From an uncultured Terriglobales bacterium (GTDB lineage: Bacteria > Acidobacteriota > Terriglobia > Terriglobales > Acidobacteriaceae): a stretch of 55,113 nt of DNA. The translations under genes and the position numbers were made by a program. Location: contig CATPBJ010000183.1 of NCBI GenBank assembly GCA_955652395.1, positions 1 to 55,113 of the forward strand, given 5' to 3'. Numbering within the stretch: position 1 is the first letter of the stretch; every line of letters begins with the position of its first letter. The notes beneath the pieces were generated by a model that did not search any database, was not told the DNA's origin, and saw only the letters and a program-made list of their open reading frames with translations. This document shows positions 24,169 to 32,918 of this stretch, one piece after another.

Positions 24169-26712
24169 TCACTGCTGCATATGCTGATAAACTCCGCGCG
24201 CCGAGGTCAGCATATCCAGTACAGCCTTCTTCTCCGCCTCCGTGTTCCAATCTTGGTTCGACTTCGCAGCATCGATCATGCGATCAATCCAGGCGATGAA
24301 GTAAGCAGCGTCTTCGACAGGCTTAGGGTGCGAACCCGCGACCCTGATGTAGATCGGACTGGTGGTCGCGTAGGGATACATATCCAGCACCGGATGCTCG
24401 GCTTTTTCGCTCCAGGCCCGGAGCAGACACCATCCGCTGCGTGAAACCGGAATTGTGTCTTCCACGTCAGCTTTCTTCCGATCGCTGTTCAGCTTCAAGT
24501 CGCGCACCACTTCGCCATTGCAGATCACCTGAAGGTGATCGATTGGCACGATCGATCGCACCCACGCCGTGAACTTCACTTCATTCTCGCCGGCGGGCAA
24601 CGAGAGTTCGTCGCCGAGTTGCTTGCCCCCAAGCGAGAATCCGAGTAGAGGCCCGTTGGTCGCAAAGGTGCGGCCATGCTTCAGCGAATCCAGCCAGACC
24701 CCAATGTTGAGCGGACCCGGAGGAACTTTGACGTAAACCCGATTCAAGCCCACCGGCCCGCGCAGGGAGGCGAAGTTGGCCATTGCATCAGTGCCTGCGG
24801 CGGTTGGCAAGCGGAACCCGCAGTTCAGAAGCCGGTACCACACGCTGGCTGTCGATTTATGCTCTGCGAATCCGAGCACTTCGATGTAGTCCACCTTCCC
24901 CAGCGCCAGGTCCACCGGCAGCTCATGTGTCACCGACGTGTCTTTTGCAGGATCGGGAACTGAATCGTAGGGATGAACGTATCCCACCAGTGCGTGCCGT
25001 TCATGCGCCATGTCAGCAACCATCGCATTGGCAGGGAACAGGCTGGCGGCGGCGGTATTGGGATAGGCGGCATAGCCCGGCAGAAGAAAATTCTGTGTGA
25101 GGTTGAGCAGGCCCAGGTGTCCCCAATAGCTGGTGTGAAATTCCTGGCCATGCATCAGGAGATTGGAGGCAGTCGAAGCTGGGTCGGGCCGGGTGCTGAA
25201 ATATGCAATGTCAGGAATGCGCTGCTCTTTGTTGACGATGAGGTCTTCGACAATCTGCAGGTTCTCGGCTGCCGCCTGGGTTACCAGATGTTTGGGCGTG
25301 TTGCGATACGCGCCTCCGTAATTCATATGCACATGGACATCGCCGCTGACCCACTGCGAGTGCGCCTCCTTGGGAAGACTGATCGGCTGCGGATGAACCG
25401 TCACGCTCGATTTCTGTCCGGACGAGATGGTTACCGTTTGTCGCTCGAAACGGTATTCGAAGCCCTTCATGACCTCGACTGCCGCGCGGCCTGTCGGGAG
25501 AGTCAGTTCGGCGTTGCCTGGAGTGTGAAAGTAGTGCGCCTCGAAAGGGCGCTCCGAGCGCACGAAATTGTCATCGGCATTCATCAATGCGTCGTCGGGG
25601 GCGTAAGCGCGGCCATCTTCTCCCACCACGAAGATCCGTGCTGGCGTTGGATGTCCCGCCTGGTCCAGCACCGCAAGGCTCAGTTGGCCTACCGGTTTCA
25701 GGTAGTGCTTCTCTTTCGGGACGACCTGGGTCTGCGCGCCGCCGGGAACCTCCTGCGTCCACAAAGAAGTGTTGCCGCTGCGATTGGAAATGAAAGCGAT
25801 CCGCTTTCCATCCCGCGACCAGCGGGGCGCAACGTTATCGAAATCGCCATAGGAAAGCGGGAAGGGGTCGCCGCCCTGGGATGGCAGCACCCAGAGTTGG
25901 TGCCATTGCTGTCCCAGATAGGAGGCATAGACGATACGGTTGCCGTCGGGTGAGAAATCTGGACGCGCCTTCCAAGCTGTTTCTTCGTAGTGAATTTCGC
26001 GCGCGACGGCGCCAGGGTCCGCTTTCATGCGCCAGAAACCGCCGGTGCCGTAAATGTGACCCCGATTTGAAACGAAGAGAATCTCTTTTCCGTCCGGCGA
26101 CCAGGCCGGGCTGATCTCGTGATCGAATTGGCTGTAGTAATAGCGGCGGAGAGTGCTGCGGTTTTCTCCGGTCATGCGTTGGACGTCTTTCAGATCGCCA
26201 TCGCTGAACTGTCCCACGAAGATGTGAAAGCGCCCCTTGAATGAAGTGGAAACGAAGGCGATCCGCTTGCCATCGGGCGAGAAACGCGGCTCAAGGTTGA
26301 CGGCCCCGCCCGTCGTGAGCTGCCGCGTGGATTTTGTCTCCAGGTTCAGGGCCCAGAGTTCAACCGCATCTTTGGCATAGGAGGCGTACACAACCCAGTG
26401 TCCATCGGACGAGCAATCGGGCTGGTAGTCATAGCCGGACCCGGCAGTCAATTGCTCCGCTACCACGGAGTCGATCTTCTGACGCCACAGCGATCCTGCC
26501 CTGGAGTAAACCACGCTGCGGGAATCCGCAGCCCACGCCACCGCGCTGGGTCCAGTCGTGAGTTGCGGCAGATACATTTCGCGGAAGTAGTACGGATGCG
26601 GCACATCGATCTGCTTGAGAACGGGCTCGCGCTGGGCCCAGACCGGCACCGAAACGACCGGCCGGGCGACCGCCAGCAGGAGCAGCAGGCTAATCCGGTT
26701 TCGCTGGGGCAA
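24169..26712 (-). CDS. Exported TolB-type beta-propeller plus CehA/McbA-type metallohydrolase
   Basis: This 847-residue protein starts at TTG 26712, supported by CGGAGG five bases upstream, and has a signal peptide (ISLLLLLAVARPVVSVPVWA). Residues about 50-330 form WD40/PD40 repeats (EPRFSPDGKRIAFVSTS, PAWSPDGKEILFVSNRGH, PRWSRDGKRIAFISNRSG). The C-terminal half begins with SGDVHVHMNYGGAYRN, a PHP-like metal-binding HxH, and has HERHALVGYVHPYD and VLGFAEHKSTASVWYRLLNC, as in CehA/McbA-family phosphoesterase-type hydrolases. The propeller probably binds substrate or protein and the second domain hydrolyses it; the substrate is unknown. The gene is isolated from its neighbours. Confidence 0.85.
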   Translation of the reverse strand: MPQRNRISLLLLLAVARPVVSVPVWAQREPVLKQIDVPHPYYFREMYLPQLTTGPSAVAWAADSRSVVYSRAGSLWRQKIDSVVAEQLTAGSGYDYQPDCSSDGHWVVYASYAKDAVELWALNLETKSTRQLTTGGAVNLEPRFSPDGKRIAFVSTSFKGRFHIFVGQFSDGDLKDVQRMTGENRSTLRRYYYSQFDHEISPAWSPDGKEILFVSNRGHIYGTGGFWRMKADPGAVAREIHYEETAWKARPDFSPDGNRIVYASYLGQQWHQLWVLPSQGGDPFPLSYGDFDNVAPRWSRDGKRIAFISNRSGNTSLWTQEVPGGAQTQVVPKEKHYLKPVGQLSLAVLDQAGHPTPARIFVVGEDGRAYAPDDALMNADDNFVRSERPFEAHYFHTPGNAELTLPTGRAAVEVMKGFEYRFERQTVTISSGQKSSVTVHPQPISLPKEAHSQWVSGDVHVHMNYGGAYRNTPKHLVTQAAAENLQIVEDLIVNKEQRIPDIAYFSTRPDPASTASNLLMHGQEFHTSYWGHLGLLNLTQNFLLPGYAAYPNTAAASLFPANAMVADMAHERHALVGYVHPYDSVPDPAKDTSVTHELPVDLALGKVDYIEVLGFAEHKSTASVWYRLLNCGFRLPTAAGTDAMANFASLRGPVGLNRVYVKVPPGPLNIGVWLDSLKHGRTFATNGPLLGFSLGGKQLGDELSLPAGENEVKFTAWVRSIVPIDHLQVICNGEVVRDLKLNSDRKKADVEDTIPVSRSGWCLLRAWSEKAEHPVLDMYPYATTSPIYIRVAGSHPKPVEDAAYFIAWIDRMIDAAKSNQDWNTEAEKKAVLDMLTSARGVYQHMQQ

Positions 26713-26807
26713 GGATTCCTCCGAGTCTCCGCATCTTCGGGCGCATTATCGTGGATGCACTATCGTTGAATGTTCGGCGAAACAAGGAATTTTTTCGATT
26801 TCAGCGA

Positions 26808-26835
26808 ACGGCGTAGCCTAGCAGCTTGACGCCGT
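26808..26835 (-). terminator. Hairpin after the permease gene, possible terminator
   Basis: ACGGCGT at 26808-26814 pairs with ACGCCGT at 26829-26835 around a 14-nt loop, 12 bp after the permease stop in minus-strand RNA. Only A-rich sequence follows, so intrinsic termination is uncertain. Confidence 0.3.
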
Positions 26836-26847
26836 CCAACACAAGAA

Positions 26848-28158
26848 TCACGGGACGAGAGGTTCGCCTGCGCGCCGTTTACGTACCAACAGCCAGTTGA
26901 TCAAGGCCACCAGTGCTGTGGCGAGCAGGATCAACGATCCACTCAGGTTCACACCGGTAATCAACACGGCGCAAATCCCGGCGCCCAACACCGCGAGCCA
27001 TGTTCCTCCGGGGAGGCGGAACATCGCGGCTCCCGGCTGCTTGTGGCGAAATACAGGCAGGGCTGCGCAAACCAGGCCGTAGTAGAGAAGCCGCGCCACC
27101 GCAGAAAGCGTCGCATTCCAGGTGAAGCTACCCAGCAGGGACAGCAGCCAACTGAGCAGGGCAAAGGCAAGAATCGAAACATAGGGCGTCCGGAAGCGGG
27201 GATGGATCGCCGCAAAGATGGAAGGGAAGTCCCCGTTCTCGGCCAGCGCGAAAGTAACGCGCGGCACCCCCAGCATATTGGCGCTAAGATAGCCGACCAC
27301 GGAAATCAGCGCGCCCACAGAAACAAAAGCAGCGCCGCCGTTGCCGAAAACAAGCCGCGCCACATCCGCCAGAGGACGCTCGCTGTGGGCCGGATCGTGC
27401 AGAATTCCCACCACCACCCACTGGATCGCCGAGTACAACAAGGCGCAGGTGATCAGCCCGCTGAACAGGGCAAAAGCGGTATCCCGCCGGGGATTCCTGG
27501 CCTCACTCAGGGGAGTGAGCGCAGTTTCGAAGCCGCCGTACGCGAAGACGAGAAGCAGGCAGGCTTTCAGCCAGGCGCCCGTTCCTGCACCGCTCGGCAA
27601 AGGGGTGGCTGCTTTGTGGCCCGCGACCAGATAGAACGTCCCTGCAATCGCCACCAGAAATAGCGGCACCAGCTTGGCTACCGTGAACACATTGCTGACC
27701 TGGGTGCTGGCGCGCACGCCGCGATAGTTGATCAGCGTCAACGCGCCATACAGAAGCGTCAAAATTAAGAATCGCGAGAGTGGTTCTTTGGCCTGTGGCC
27801 AGAACTCGCCACAATAAATCACGAACAGGTCGGCGGTCGCCGCGGGTGCGGCCAATCGCACCAGCCAGAGCATCCAGCCCATTTCGATTCCAAGCAACCG
27901 ACCGAAGGCTGCGCGAACATAGAGATAGGGACCTCCGGCCTTGGTGAATTGCGAAGCCACCTCGGCAAAACAGGCCATGATGATCCCCGCTGCGCCCCCC
28001 GCCAACAGGACTGCCCACGGGCTCGCCCGGCCAATGAGCCTGGCCACATCGGAAGGCAAACCAAAAATTCCACTGCCAATGATCGAGTTGATGACCAGGG
28101 CCGCCAGGCTCCATCGCCCAATGGCGCGCACCAGGCCGGATTGTTCGCTGCCGGGCAA
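26848..28158 (-). CDS. APC-superfamily amino acid permease
   Basis: This 436-residue inner-membrane transporter has about twelve hydrophobic segments. TM1 carries the unwound-helix motif INSIIGSGIFGLPSDVARLI typical of APC amino acid/polyamine permeases. Other conserved parts are GGPYLYVRAAFGRLLGIEMG and CLLLVFAYGGFETALTPLSE (TM6 region). The start at 28158 is TTG without a clear ribosome site, so a GTG at 28131 is an alternative. It ends with a basic tail (LVRKRRAGEPLVP). Substrate not determinable. Confidence 0.9.
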   Translation of the reverse strand: MPGSEQSGLVRAIGRWSLAALVINSIIGSGIFGLPSDVARLIGRASPWAVLLAGGAAGIIMACFAEVASQFTKAGGPYLYVRAAFGRLLGIEMGWMLWLVRLAAPAATADLFVIYCGEFWPQAKEPLSRFLILTLLYGALTLINYRGVRASTQVSNVFTVAKLVPLFLVAIAGTFYLVAGHKAATPLPSGAGTGAWLKACLLLVFAYGGFETALTPLSEARNPRRDTAFALFSGLITCALLYSAIQWVVVGILHDPAHSERPLADVARLVFGNGGAAFVSVGALISVVGYLSANMLGVPRVTFALAENGDFPSIFAAIHPRFRTPYVSILAFALLSWLLSLLGSFTWNATLSAVARLLYYGLVCAALPVFRHKQPGAAMFRLPGGTWLAVLGAGICAVLITGVNLSGSLILLATALVALINWLLVRKRRAGEPLVP

Positions 28159-28303
28159 GACGTGGTTGTATCACAGAGAACCGCTGTCAGCTATCAGCCC
28201 TCGGCCAATTCGAATGAGAGCGCGCGGGATGAGGCTGTGGGAGCAGTGGGGCGCTTAGTTCAGCACCTGAATGGGCGGACGATTAAAGAATTAGATTGCC
28301 GAG

Positions 28304-28332
28304 GTCTTACGTCTGACGTCTGACGTCTGACG
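28304..28332. repeat. Short tandem repeat of GTCTGAC
   Basis: GTCTTAC followed by three perfect GTCTGAC units and a partial unit creates overlapping GACGTC palindromes. It sits just after the stop of the 95-residue gene (28338-28625, minus strand). Confidence 0.75.
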
Positions 28333-28337
28333 CCCTT

Positions 28338-28625
28338 TCACGCCGCGTCGTTTTCGATCTTAATCCGCAGGGATTTCAGGAACTTGAGATCCTGATCGCT
28401 GATCTTGAACTCGGGATTGGTGGTCAGCGTCGTCACCAGAGACGTCTTGTCATCGGATTTCTCCCCTGGCTTGCTCACTCCGATGGTCGCTTCCAGTACC
28501 AGAAAAATGTCATATCCGCTGTCTTTGATCTTGGAAACCACTTCAGCAATCTGCTCGCTGTCTGCCAGCGATTCATTGATCGCCTCGCCCAGTTCTTTCA
28601 TCAACTGCTTGAGCTGCTGATCCAC
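28338..28625 (-). CDS. Small hypothetical cytoplasmic protein
   Basis: This 95-residue acidic, helical protein begins at GTG 28625 with a G-rich ribosome site (AGGGGGCC). It opens MDQQLKQLMKELGEAINESL, a predicted helix, and ends DLKFLKSLRIKIENDAA. There is no signal peptide, membrane segment or cysteine. I do not recognise a function. The codon pattern and length suggest a genuine gene, since the opposite strand has only a shorter frame. Confidence 0.7.
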   Translation of the reverse strand: MDQQLKQLMKELGEAINESLADSEQIAEVVSKIKDSGYDIFLVLEATIGVSKPGEKSDDKTSLVTTLTTNPEFKISDQDLKFLKSLRIKIENDAA

Positions 28626-28743
28626 GTGGCCCCCTGTAAACGGCAGTAATCAGTTACTAAGATGCCGGATTGCGTTCCCCGGCTTTGCGCCGCCGCCGTC
28701 GTGTCAGTCATTGTAACCCCGAACACTGTTAAAATCGACGCCG

Positions 28744-29076
28744 ATGGTAAACGTCTCGACCGTCCGTAAATTGAGCATCATGGCTCGCATCGCGGCCCAG
28801 CACGCCCGGCGCACCCGGACCGTGGGCGCGATCCTGAATGGTGCCCGAACCACAGCAGTTCACTTTGGACGCGTCCTGCATCAGCTTTGGCTGGAGGTCA
28901 CAGGCTTTGTTTTCCTGGCTTTAGCATTCATCGGCGCGGGCGCCTTTTTTCGCGAGTATGCTCGCTACCAGGCCGGCCAAACCACTTCCGCCCGGGTCGC
29001 GGTCGCAATTATTTTCACACTGACGTTTACCTGGTTCGGGGCCAGCTCATTCTGGAGAGTCTGGAAAAAAGGCTAG
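28744..29076 (+). CDS. Small integral membrane protein, unknown function
   Basis: This product of up to 110 residues (ATG at 28744 or 28780) has a basic N-terminus ([20 protein letters not shown]) and two hydrophobic helices. The helices are [20 protein letters not shown] and [20 protein letters not shown], ending in a basic RVWKKG. Positive residues flank the helices, which suggests an inner-membrane hairpin. It lies just upstream of the mutase gene in the same direction. Confidence 0.65.
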   Translation: MVNVSTVRKLSIMARIAAQHARRTRTVGAILNGARTTAVHFGRVLHQLWLEVTGFVFLALAFIGAGAFFREYARYQAGQTTSARVAVAIIFTLTFTWFGASSFWRVWKKG

Positions 29077-29113
29077 AAGGCTGACCTTGGTGGTTATTCC
29101 TTTCCTTTCCTTC

Positions 29114-30730
29114 ATGACCGATAAGCTCAAAGCCGAAAGTCGTCTGGACGCCGATCCTGAAACCTCCTCCCACATCCCAATCCGCCCGCTGTACACGCCC
29201 GCGGACCTGAACGATCGAGACCAGGAACGCGACGTAGGGTATCCCGGCGACTACCCCTTTACTCGCGGCGTGCAAGCCACGATGTATCGCGGCCGGCTCT
29301 GGACCATGCGCCAGTATGCCGGCATGGGCGACGCCGAGGAGTCGAACAAACGCTACAAGTACCTGCTGGCCAACGGCACCACCGGTCTTTCTGTGGCATT
29401 CGATCTGCCCACTCAAATCGGACTGGATTCCGACCACCCGCTGGCCGTCGGTGAAGTCGGAAAGGTCGGCGTGGCCATCGATTCAATCGAAGACATGCAG
29501 CGCCTTTTCGACGGTATCGACCTGACCAGGATTTCCACCTCGATGACCATCAACGCGACGGCATCGATTCTGTTGGCACTTTATGTCGCCGTAGCCCGCC
29601 GCGAGGGTGCAGACATTCGCCAGCTCTCGGGCACGGTGCAAAACGATGTGCTCAAGGAATACATAGCCCGCGGCACATATATCTTTCCGCCGGCGCAGGC
29701 CATGCGTATCATCACTGACCTGTTTGCCTGGACCAACCAGAATGTTCCCGCGTGGAACGCCATTTCGATCTCCGGCTACCACATGCGCGAGGCCGGATCG
29801 ACGGCGGTTCAGGAAGTCGCGTTCACACTGGCGAATGGCATCGCGTACGTGCAGGGCGCCATCGACGCTGGCCTTGATGTCGACAAATTTGCTCCGCGAA
29901 TCTCCTTCTTCTTTAACGCCCACAACAATTTTCTGGAAGAAGTTGCCAAGTATCGCGCCGCCCGCCGCATGTGGGCGCGGATCATGCGGGACCAATTCCG
30001 GGCAAAGAACCCCCGCTCGTGGATGCTGCGCTTCCACACTCAAACCGCTGGCTCCACGCTGACCGCGCAGCAACCGGAGAACAACATCGTCCGCACCGCA
30101 TTGCAGGCGCTGGCCGCGGTTCTCGGCGGCACCCAGTCGCTGCATACCAACTCCTACGATGAGGCTCTCGCCCTGCCCACCGAGCAGGCCGCACGAATTG
30201 CGCTGCGCACCCAGCAAATCGTTGCCTATGAATCCGGGGTTCCACAAACTGTTGACCCACTGGCTGGTTCGTACTACATCGAAGCCCTGACCAACGAAAT
30301 CGAATCCCGCGCGACGGCGTACCTGGGCAAGATCGAAGCGCTGGGGGGAATGATCAAAGCTCTGGAGCGTGGTTATATCCAGCAGGAAATCCAGAACGCC
30401 GCTTACGAGTACCAGCAGCAGGTCGATCGCGAGGAAGCGGTGGTCGTCGGGGTAAACCGCTTCGCCGTGGACGAGGAAGAACCCATCCCTACCCAACGGA
30501 TCGACGAATCCCTGGAAGGCAAGCAGGTCGAACGTTTGCGCACCCTTCGCGCAAGTCGCGATCCGCTCCCCTGGCAGGCGGCGCTCCAGCAAATCGAAGA
30601 CGCTGCCCGCTCGGGAGAAAATCTCATGCCGCGAATCGTGGCTGCAGTCGAAGCCAATGCCACCGTGGGCGAGATCTCGGACACAATGAGAAAGGTCTTT
30701 GGAGAATATAAAGAGGCAGTCGTCATCTAA
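29114..30730 (+). CDS. Methylmalonyl-CoA mutase-type large (catalytic) subunit without B12 domain
   Basis: This catalytic TIM-barrel protein interconverts methylmalonyl-CoA and succinyl-CoA with B12. With the ATG at 29114 it has 538 residues; a TTG at 29087 with AAGG upstream is an alternative. The substrate-pocket pattern RQYAG...ARGTYIFPP...SGYHM keeps the Arg/Tyr, Arg and His positions of true methylmalonyl-CoA mutase, with the same spacing (118 and 37 residues). Isobutyryl- or hydroxyisobutyryl-CoA mutases change the Tyr and second Arg. The protein ends after the barrel ([10 protein letters not shown]), so the cobalamin-binding small subunit must be encoded elsewhere. No mutase chaperone (meaB) gene is nearby. 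Confidence 0.88.
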   Translation: MTDKLKAESRLDADPETSSHIPIRPLYTPADLNDRDQERDVGYPGDYPFTRGVQATMYRGRLWTMRQYAGMGDAEESNKRYKYLLANGTTGLSVAFDLPTQIGLDSDHPLAVGEVGKVGVAIDSIEDMQRLFDGIDLTRISTSMTINATASILLALYVAVARREGADIRQLSGTVQNDVLKEYIARGTYIFPPAQAMRIITDLFAWTNQNVPAWNAISISGYHMREAGSTAVQEVAFTLANGIAYVQGAIDAGLDVDKFAPRISFFFNAHNNFLEEVAKYRAARRMWARIMRDQFRAKNPRSWMLRFHTQTAGSTLTAQQPENNIVRTALQALAAVLGGTQSLHTNSYDEALALPTEQAARIALRTQQIVAYESGVPQTVDPLAGSYYIEALTNEIESRATAYLGKIEALGGMIKALERGYIQQEIQNAAYEYQQQVDREEAVVVGVNRFAVDEEEPIPTQRIDESLEGKQVERLRTLRASRDPLPWQAALQQIEDAARSGENLMPRIVAAVEANATVGEISDTMRKVFGEYKEAVVI

Positions 30731-30749
30731 CGGGATGGCTGTAAACGTT

Positions 30750-30820
30750 AAGTAGTTCGCAGGGGCGAAAGCCCCGGTCTCTGAAAAGTTGTTGCGGCGC
30801 GACTGAAGTCGTGCCACCCC
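30750..30820 (-). repeat. REP-like hairpin element, copy 3
   Basis: Two hairpins are present: GGCGCGACT/AGTCGTGCC at 30796-30815 (one G-U pair) and GGGGC-GAAA-GCCCC at 30762-30775. Read on the minus strand the block order (GGCACGACT stem, GCCGCAAC, TTTTCAGAGACC, GGGGCTTTCGCCCCTG) matches copy 1 at 247-323. It lies between the mutase stop and the cysteine-rich gene. Confidence 0.55.
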
Positions 30821-30894
30821 GCCAGCCTTGGCACACAAAACCGCTAACTCTGGGATCCCACGAACGCTCCCGTGGGTTAAGGCAAGAACTGACC

Positions 30895-31074
30895 CTAGTC
30901 CGAGACCCTGTAGCCGCACGCCTGCCGGCAGGGAGGGCAATAGTAGAGGCCGTCGCTGCACAGACGAATGTCGATTTGACCTTGGCAGGAGCAGCAATAT
31001 TTCTCACAATCGCACTTGTCCTCAGTCATGTCGCACTGCATGCAGTCATACTTGTTCTTGGTCGTGGTAGCCAT
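30895..31074 (-). CDS. Small cysteine-rich protein (59 residues, 11 Cys)
   Basis: An ATG at 31072-31074 opens a 59-codon frame to TAG at 30895-30897. It encodes MATTTKNKYDCMQCDMTEDK, then CDCEKYCCSCQGQIDIRLCS and DGLYYCPPCRQACGYRVSD. Eleven cysteines occur, in CxxC (11-14), CxC (21-23), CCxC (27-30), Cys 39, CxxC (46-49) and Cys 53, the spacing of a metal-binding knuckle protein. The even Lys/Asp/Glu distribution and lack of low complexity argue that it is coding. No signal peptide is seen. No strong ribosome site precedes it. I infer a zinc- or iron-binding small protein; the function is unknown. Confidence 0.7.
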   Translation of the reverse strand: MATTTKNKYDCMQCDMTEDKCDCEKYCCSCQGQIDIRLCSDGLYYCPPCRQACGYRVSD

Positions 31075-31230
31075 AGGCGAACTCTAGCGCGGGGCGAGGG
31101 GAGGTGGAAGGTTCCGTTGGTAACTGCCCCTGGCACGCTGGCGCACGGCCCAAGGCCATCAAGTTGAAGCTAGCGGCAAGCGCATGTTAGGGTAATAAGT
31201 CTCACCAATTCAGCAGCCCAGCCACTGCTC

Positions 31231-32391
31231 TTGATCGAGGTTTCATTGCCCGCAGTCGAGGCGACCACGCCAGCCATCCGCAAGACCGCGCTCCACCCTG
31301 TGCATCGCCAGATGGGTGCGAAAATGGTGGAATTCAACGGTTGGGAAATGCCCGTCGAGTACCCTTCCGCAGGCGGCATTGTGGCCGAGCATAACGCGGT
31401 GCGAACTGGCGTCGGTATCTTCGACGTCAGCCACATGGGCGATATCCGGTTGGCAGGCCCGCAAGCGCTGGCCGCCGTCCAACATTTTTCGATGAACGAT
31501 GCCTCGCGGCTCGCTATCGGCCAGGCGCAGTATTCGGCGCTGCTTTACCCCGAGGGGACTTTCGTGGACGATGTGGTCGTCCATCGCCTTGGCGAAGAGG
31601 AATATTTACTGGTGATTAATGCCGGCACCCGTGAAAAAGATTTCAGCTGGGTCAGCGAACATACCCGCCAGTTCAACTGCGAGGTGGAGAATCTCTCCGA
31701 TGAGTTTGCCCAGATCGCGATTCAAGGTTCGAAGGCCGTGAATCTGCTGCAGAAACTGACCGACGCGGACCTTTCGGCGGTGAAGTTCTATTGGGTGACT
31801 CGCGGCACGGTCTGCGGATTGAAAAATACTCTGATCGCTCGCACCGGCTACACCGGTGAAGACGGATTCGAGATCTACATTCCCAGTGATGAACCGACCA
31901 GTGCCCGGGTGTGGAACGAAATCCTGCAGGCGGGTAAAGAATTCGGGGTGCTTCCCTGCGGTCTCGGCGCCCGCAACACTCTGCGTCTCGAAGCCAAACT
32001 GCCGCTGTACGGCCACGAGATTTCCGACACAATCAACGTGTGGGAAGCCGGCCTCGATCGTTTCTGCAAGATGGAGAAGCCGGACTTCATCGGCCGGGCG
32101 CCCCTCGAAAAAGCGAGAGCTGAAGGGACAAAACGGACGTTGGTGGGACTGGAAATGACAGACCGCGGCATCGCCCGCGACTTCTACAAAGTGCTCGACC
32201 CGGCTGGCCGCGAGATCGGCTACGTCACCAGCGGCTCCCCTGCGCCATTTCTGAAGAAGAACATCGCCCTGGCGTACGTGCCCCCCGAATTCGCTGCCTT
32301 GGACACTGATCTGAAAGTCGAGATTCGTGGGCAGGGAGTGAAAGCACGGGTGGTGCCAACACCGTTTTACAAGAAACCGAAAAAGACTTAA
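31231..32391 (+). CDS. gcvT: Glycine cleavage system T-protein (aminomethyltransferase)
   Basis: This 386-residue tetrahydrofolate-dependent aminomethyltransferase releases ammonia and makes methylene-THF from the lipoyl-bound aminomethyl group. Conserved segments are VEFNGWEMPVEYPSAGGIVA, GIFDVSHMGDIRL (with the folate-binding Asp region), RTGYTGEDGFEIYIP and GLGARNTLRLEAKLPLYGHE. The annotated start is a TTG without a clear ribosome site, so it could lie slightly downstream. It heads the cluster gcvT-gcvH-gcvPA-gcvPB; a dispersed repeat overlaps its stop codon. Confidence 0.96.
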   Translation: MIEVSLPAVEATTPAIRKTALHPVHRQMGAKMVEFNGWEMPVEYPSAGGIVAEHNAVRTGVGIFDVSHMGDIRLAGPQALAAVQHFSMNDASRLAIGQAQYSALLYPEGTFVDDVVVHRLGEEEYLLVINAGTREKDFSWVSEHTRQFNCEVENLSDEFAQIAIQGSKAVNLLQKLTDADLSAVKFYWVTRGTVCGLKNTLIARTGYTGEDGFEIYIPSDEPTSARVWNEILQAGKEFGVLPCGLGARNTLRLEAKLPLYGHEISDTINVWEAGLDRFCKMEKPDFIGRAPLEKARAEGTKRTLVGLEMTDRGIARDFYKVLDPAGREIGYVTSGSPAPFLKKNIALAYVPPEFAALDTDLKVEIRGQGVKARVVPTPFYKKPKKT

Positions 32392-32418
32392 CGACCGAGG
32401 ACACGGAGAAACACCCAG
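32388..32418 (+). repeat. ACGGAGG-type dispersed repeat, copy 2
   Basis: TTAACGACCGAGGACACGGA is followed by GAAACACCC. It overlaps the TAA stop of gcvT (32389-32391) and lies in the gap before gcvH. Orientation is plus. Confidence 0.65.
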
Positions 32419-32456
32419 GACCCCGAAACTTGAACAGCCAGGAGCCAGAAGCGATC

Positions 32457-32846
32457 ATGCCCTTTCCCACCGACTACAAGTACACCAAGGAGCACGAGTG
32501 GATTAAAGCCGACGGCAAAAACGCCACGATTGGCATCACCAGTTACGCTCAGGAATCGCTGGGCGACCTTGTTTTCGTCGATTTGCCCAAACCGGGCGCC
32601 GAGATCACTTCCGGCAAGACGTTTGGGTCGGTGGAATCGGTGAAGGCTGTCTCGGACCTTTACGCCCCCGTTTCCGGCACTGTGACCGAAGTGAACGGCG
32701 AACTGGCGACGGCACCAGAAAAGATCAATAAAGATGCGCATAGCGCCTGGATGGTCAAGATCACGATGAAGGACCCAACTGAGCTGAATTCGCTTCTTTC
32801 GGCTTCTGACTATGAGAAGTTCGTCGCTGAGGAGGGCGGGCGCTGA
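32457..32846 (+). CDS. gcvH: Glycine cleavage system H-protein
   Basis: This 129-residue lipoyl carrier shuttles the methylamine arm between the P-, T- and L-proteins. Starting at the ATG at 32457 it opens MPFPTDYKYTKEHEW, the family N-terminus. The lipoylated lysine is Lys 63 in FGSVESVKAVSDLY, and the fold continues through YAPVSGTVTEVNGEL. An upstream TTG at 32430 is possible but less likely. It lies 65 bp after gcvT. Confidence 0.97.
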   Translation: MPFPTDYKYTKEHEWIKADGKNATIGITSYAQESLGDLVFVDLPKPGAEITSGKTFGSVESVKAVSDLYAPVSGTVTEVNGELATAPEKINKDAHSAWMVKITMKDPTELNSLLSASDYEKFVAEEGGR

Positions 32847-32918
32847 TTTATCGCGGCAACCCACCGTCGCGCCAATTCAGCAATCGACCTCGCCCTAAGC
32901 GACATCTAAGAAAGTTCT

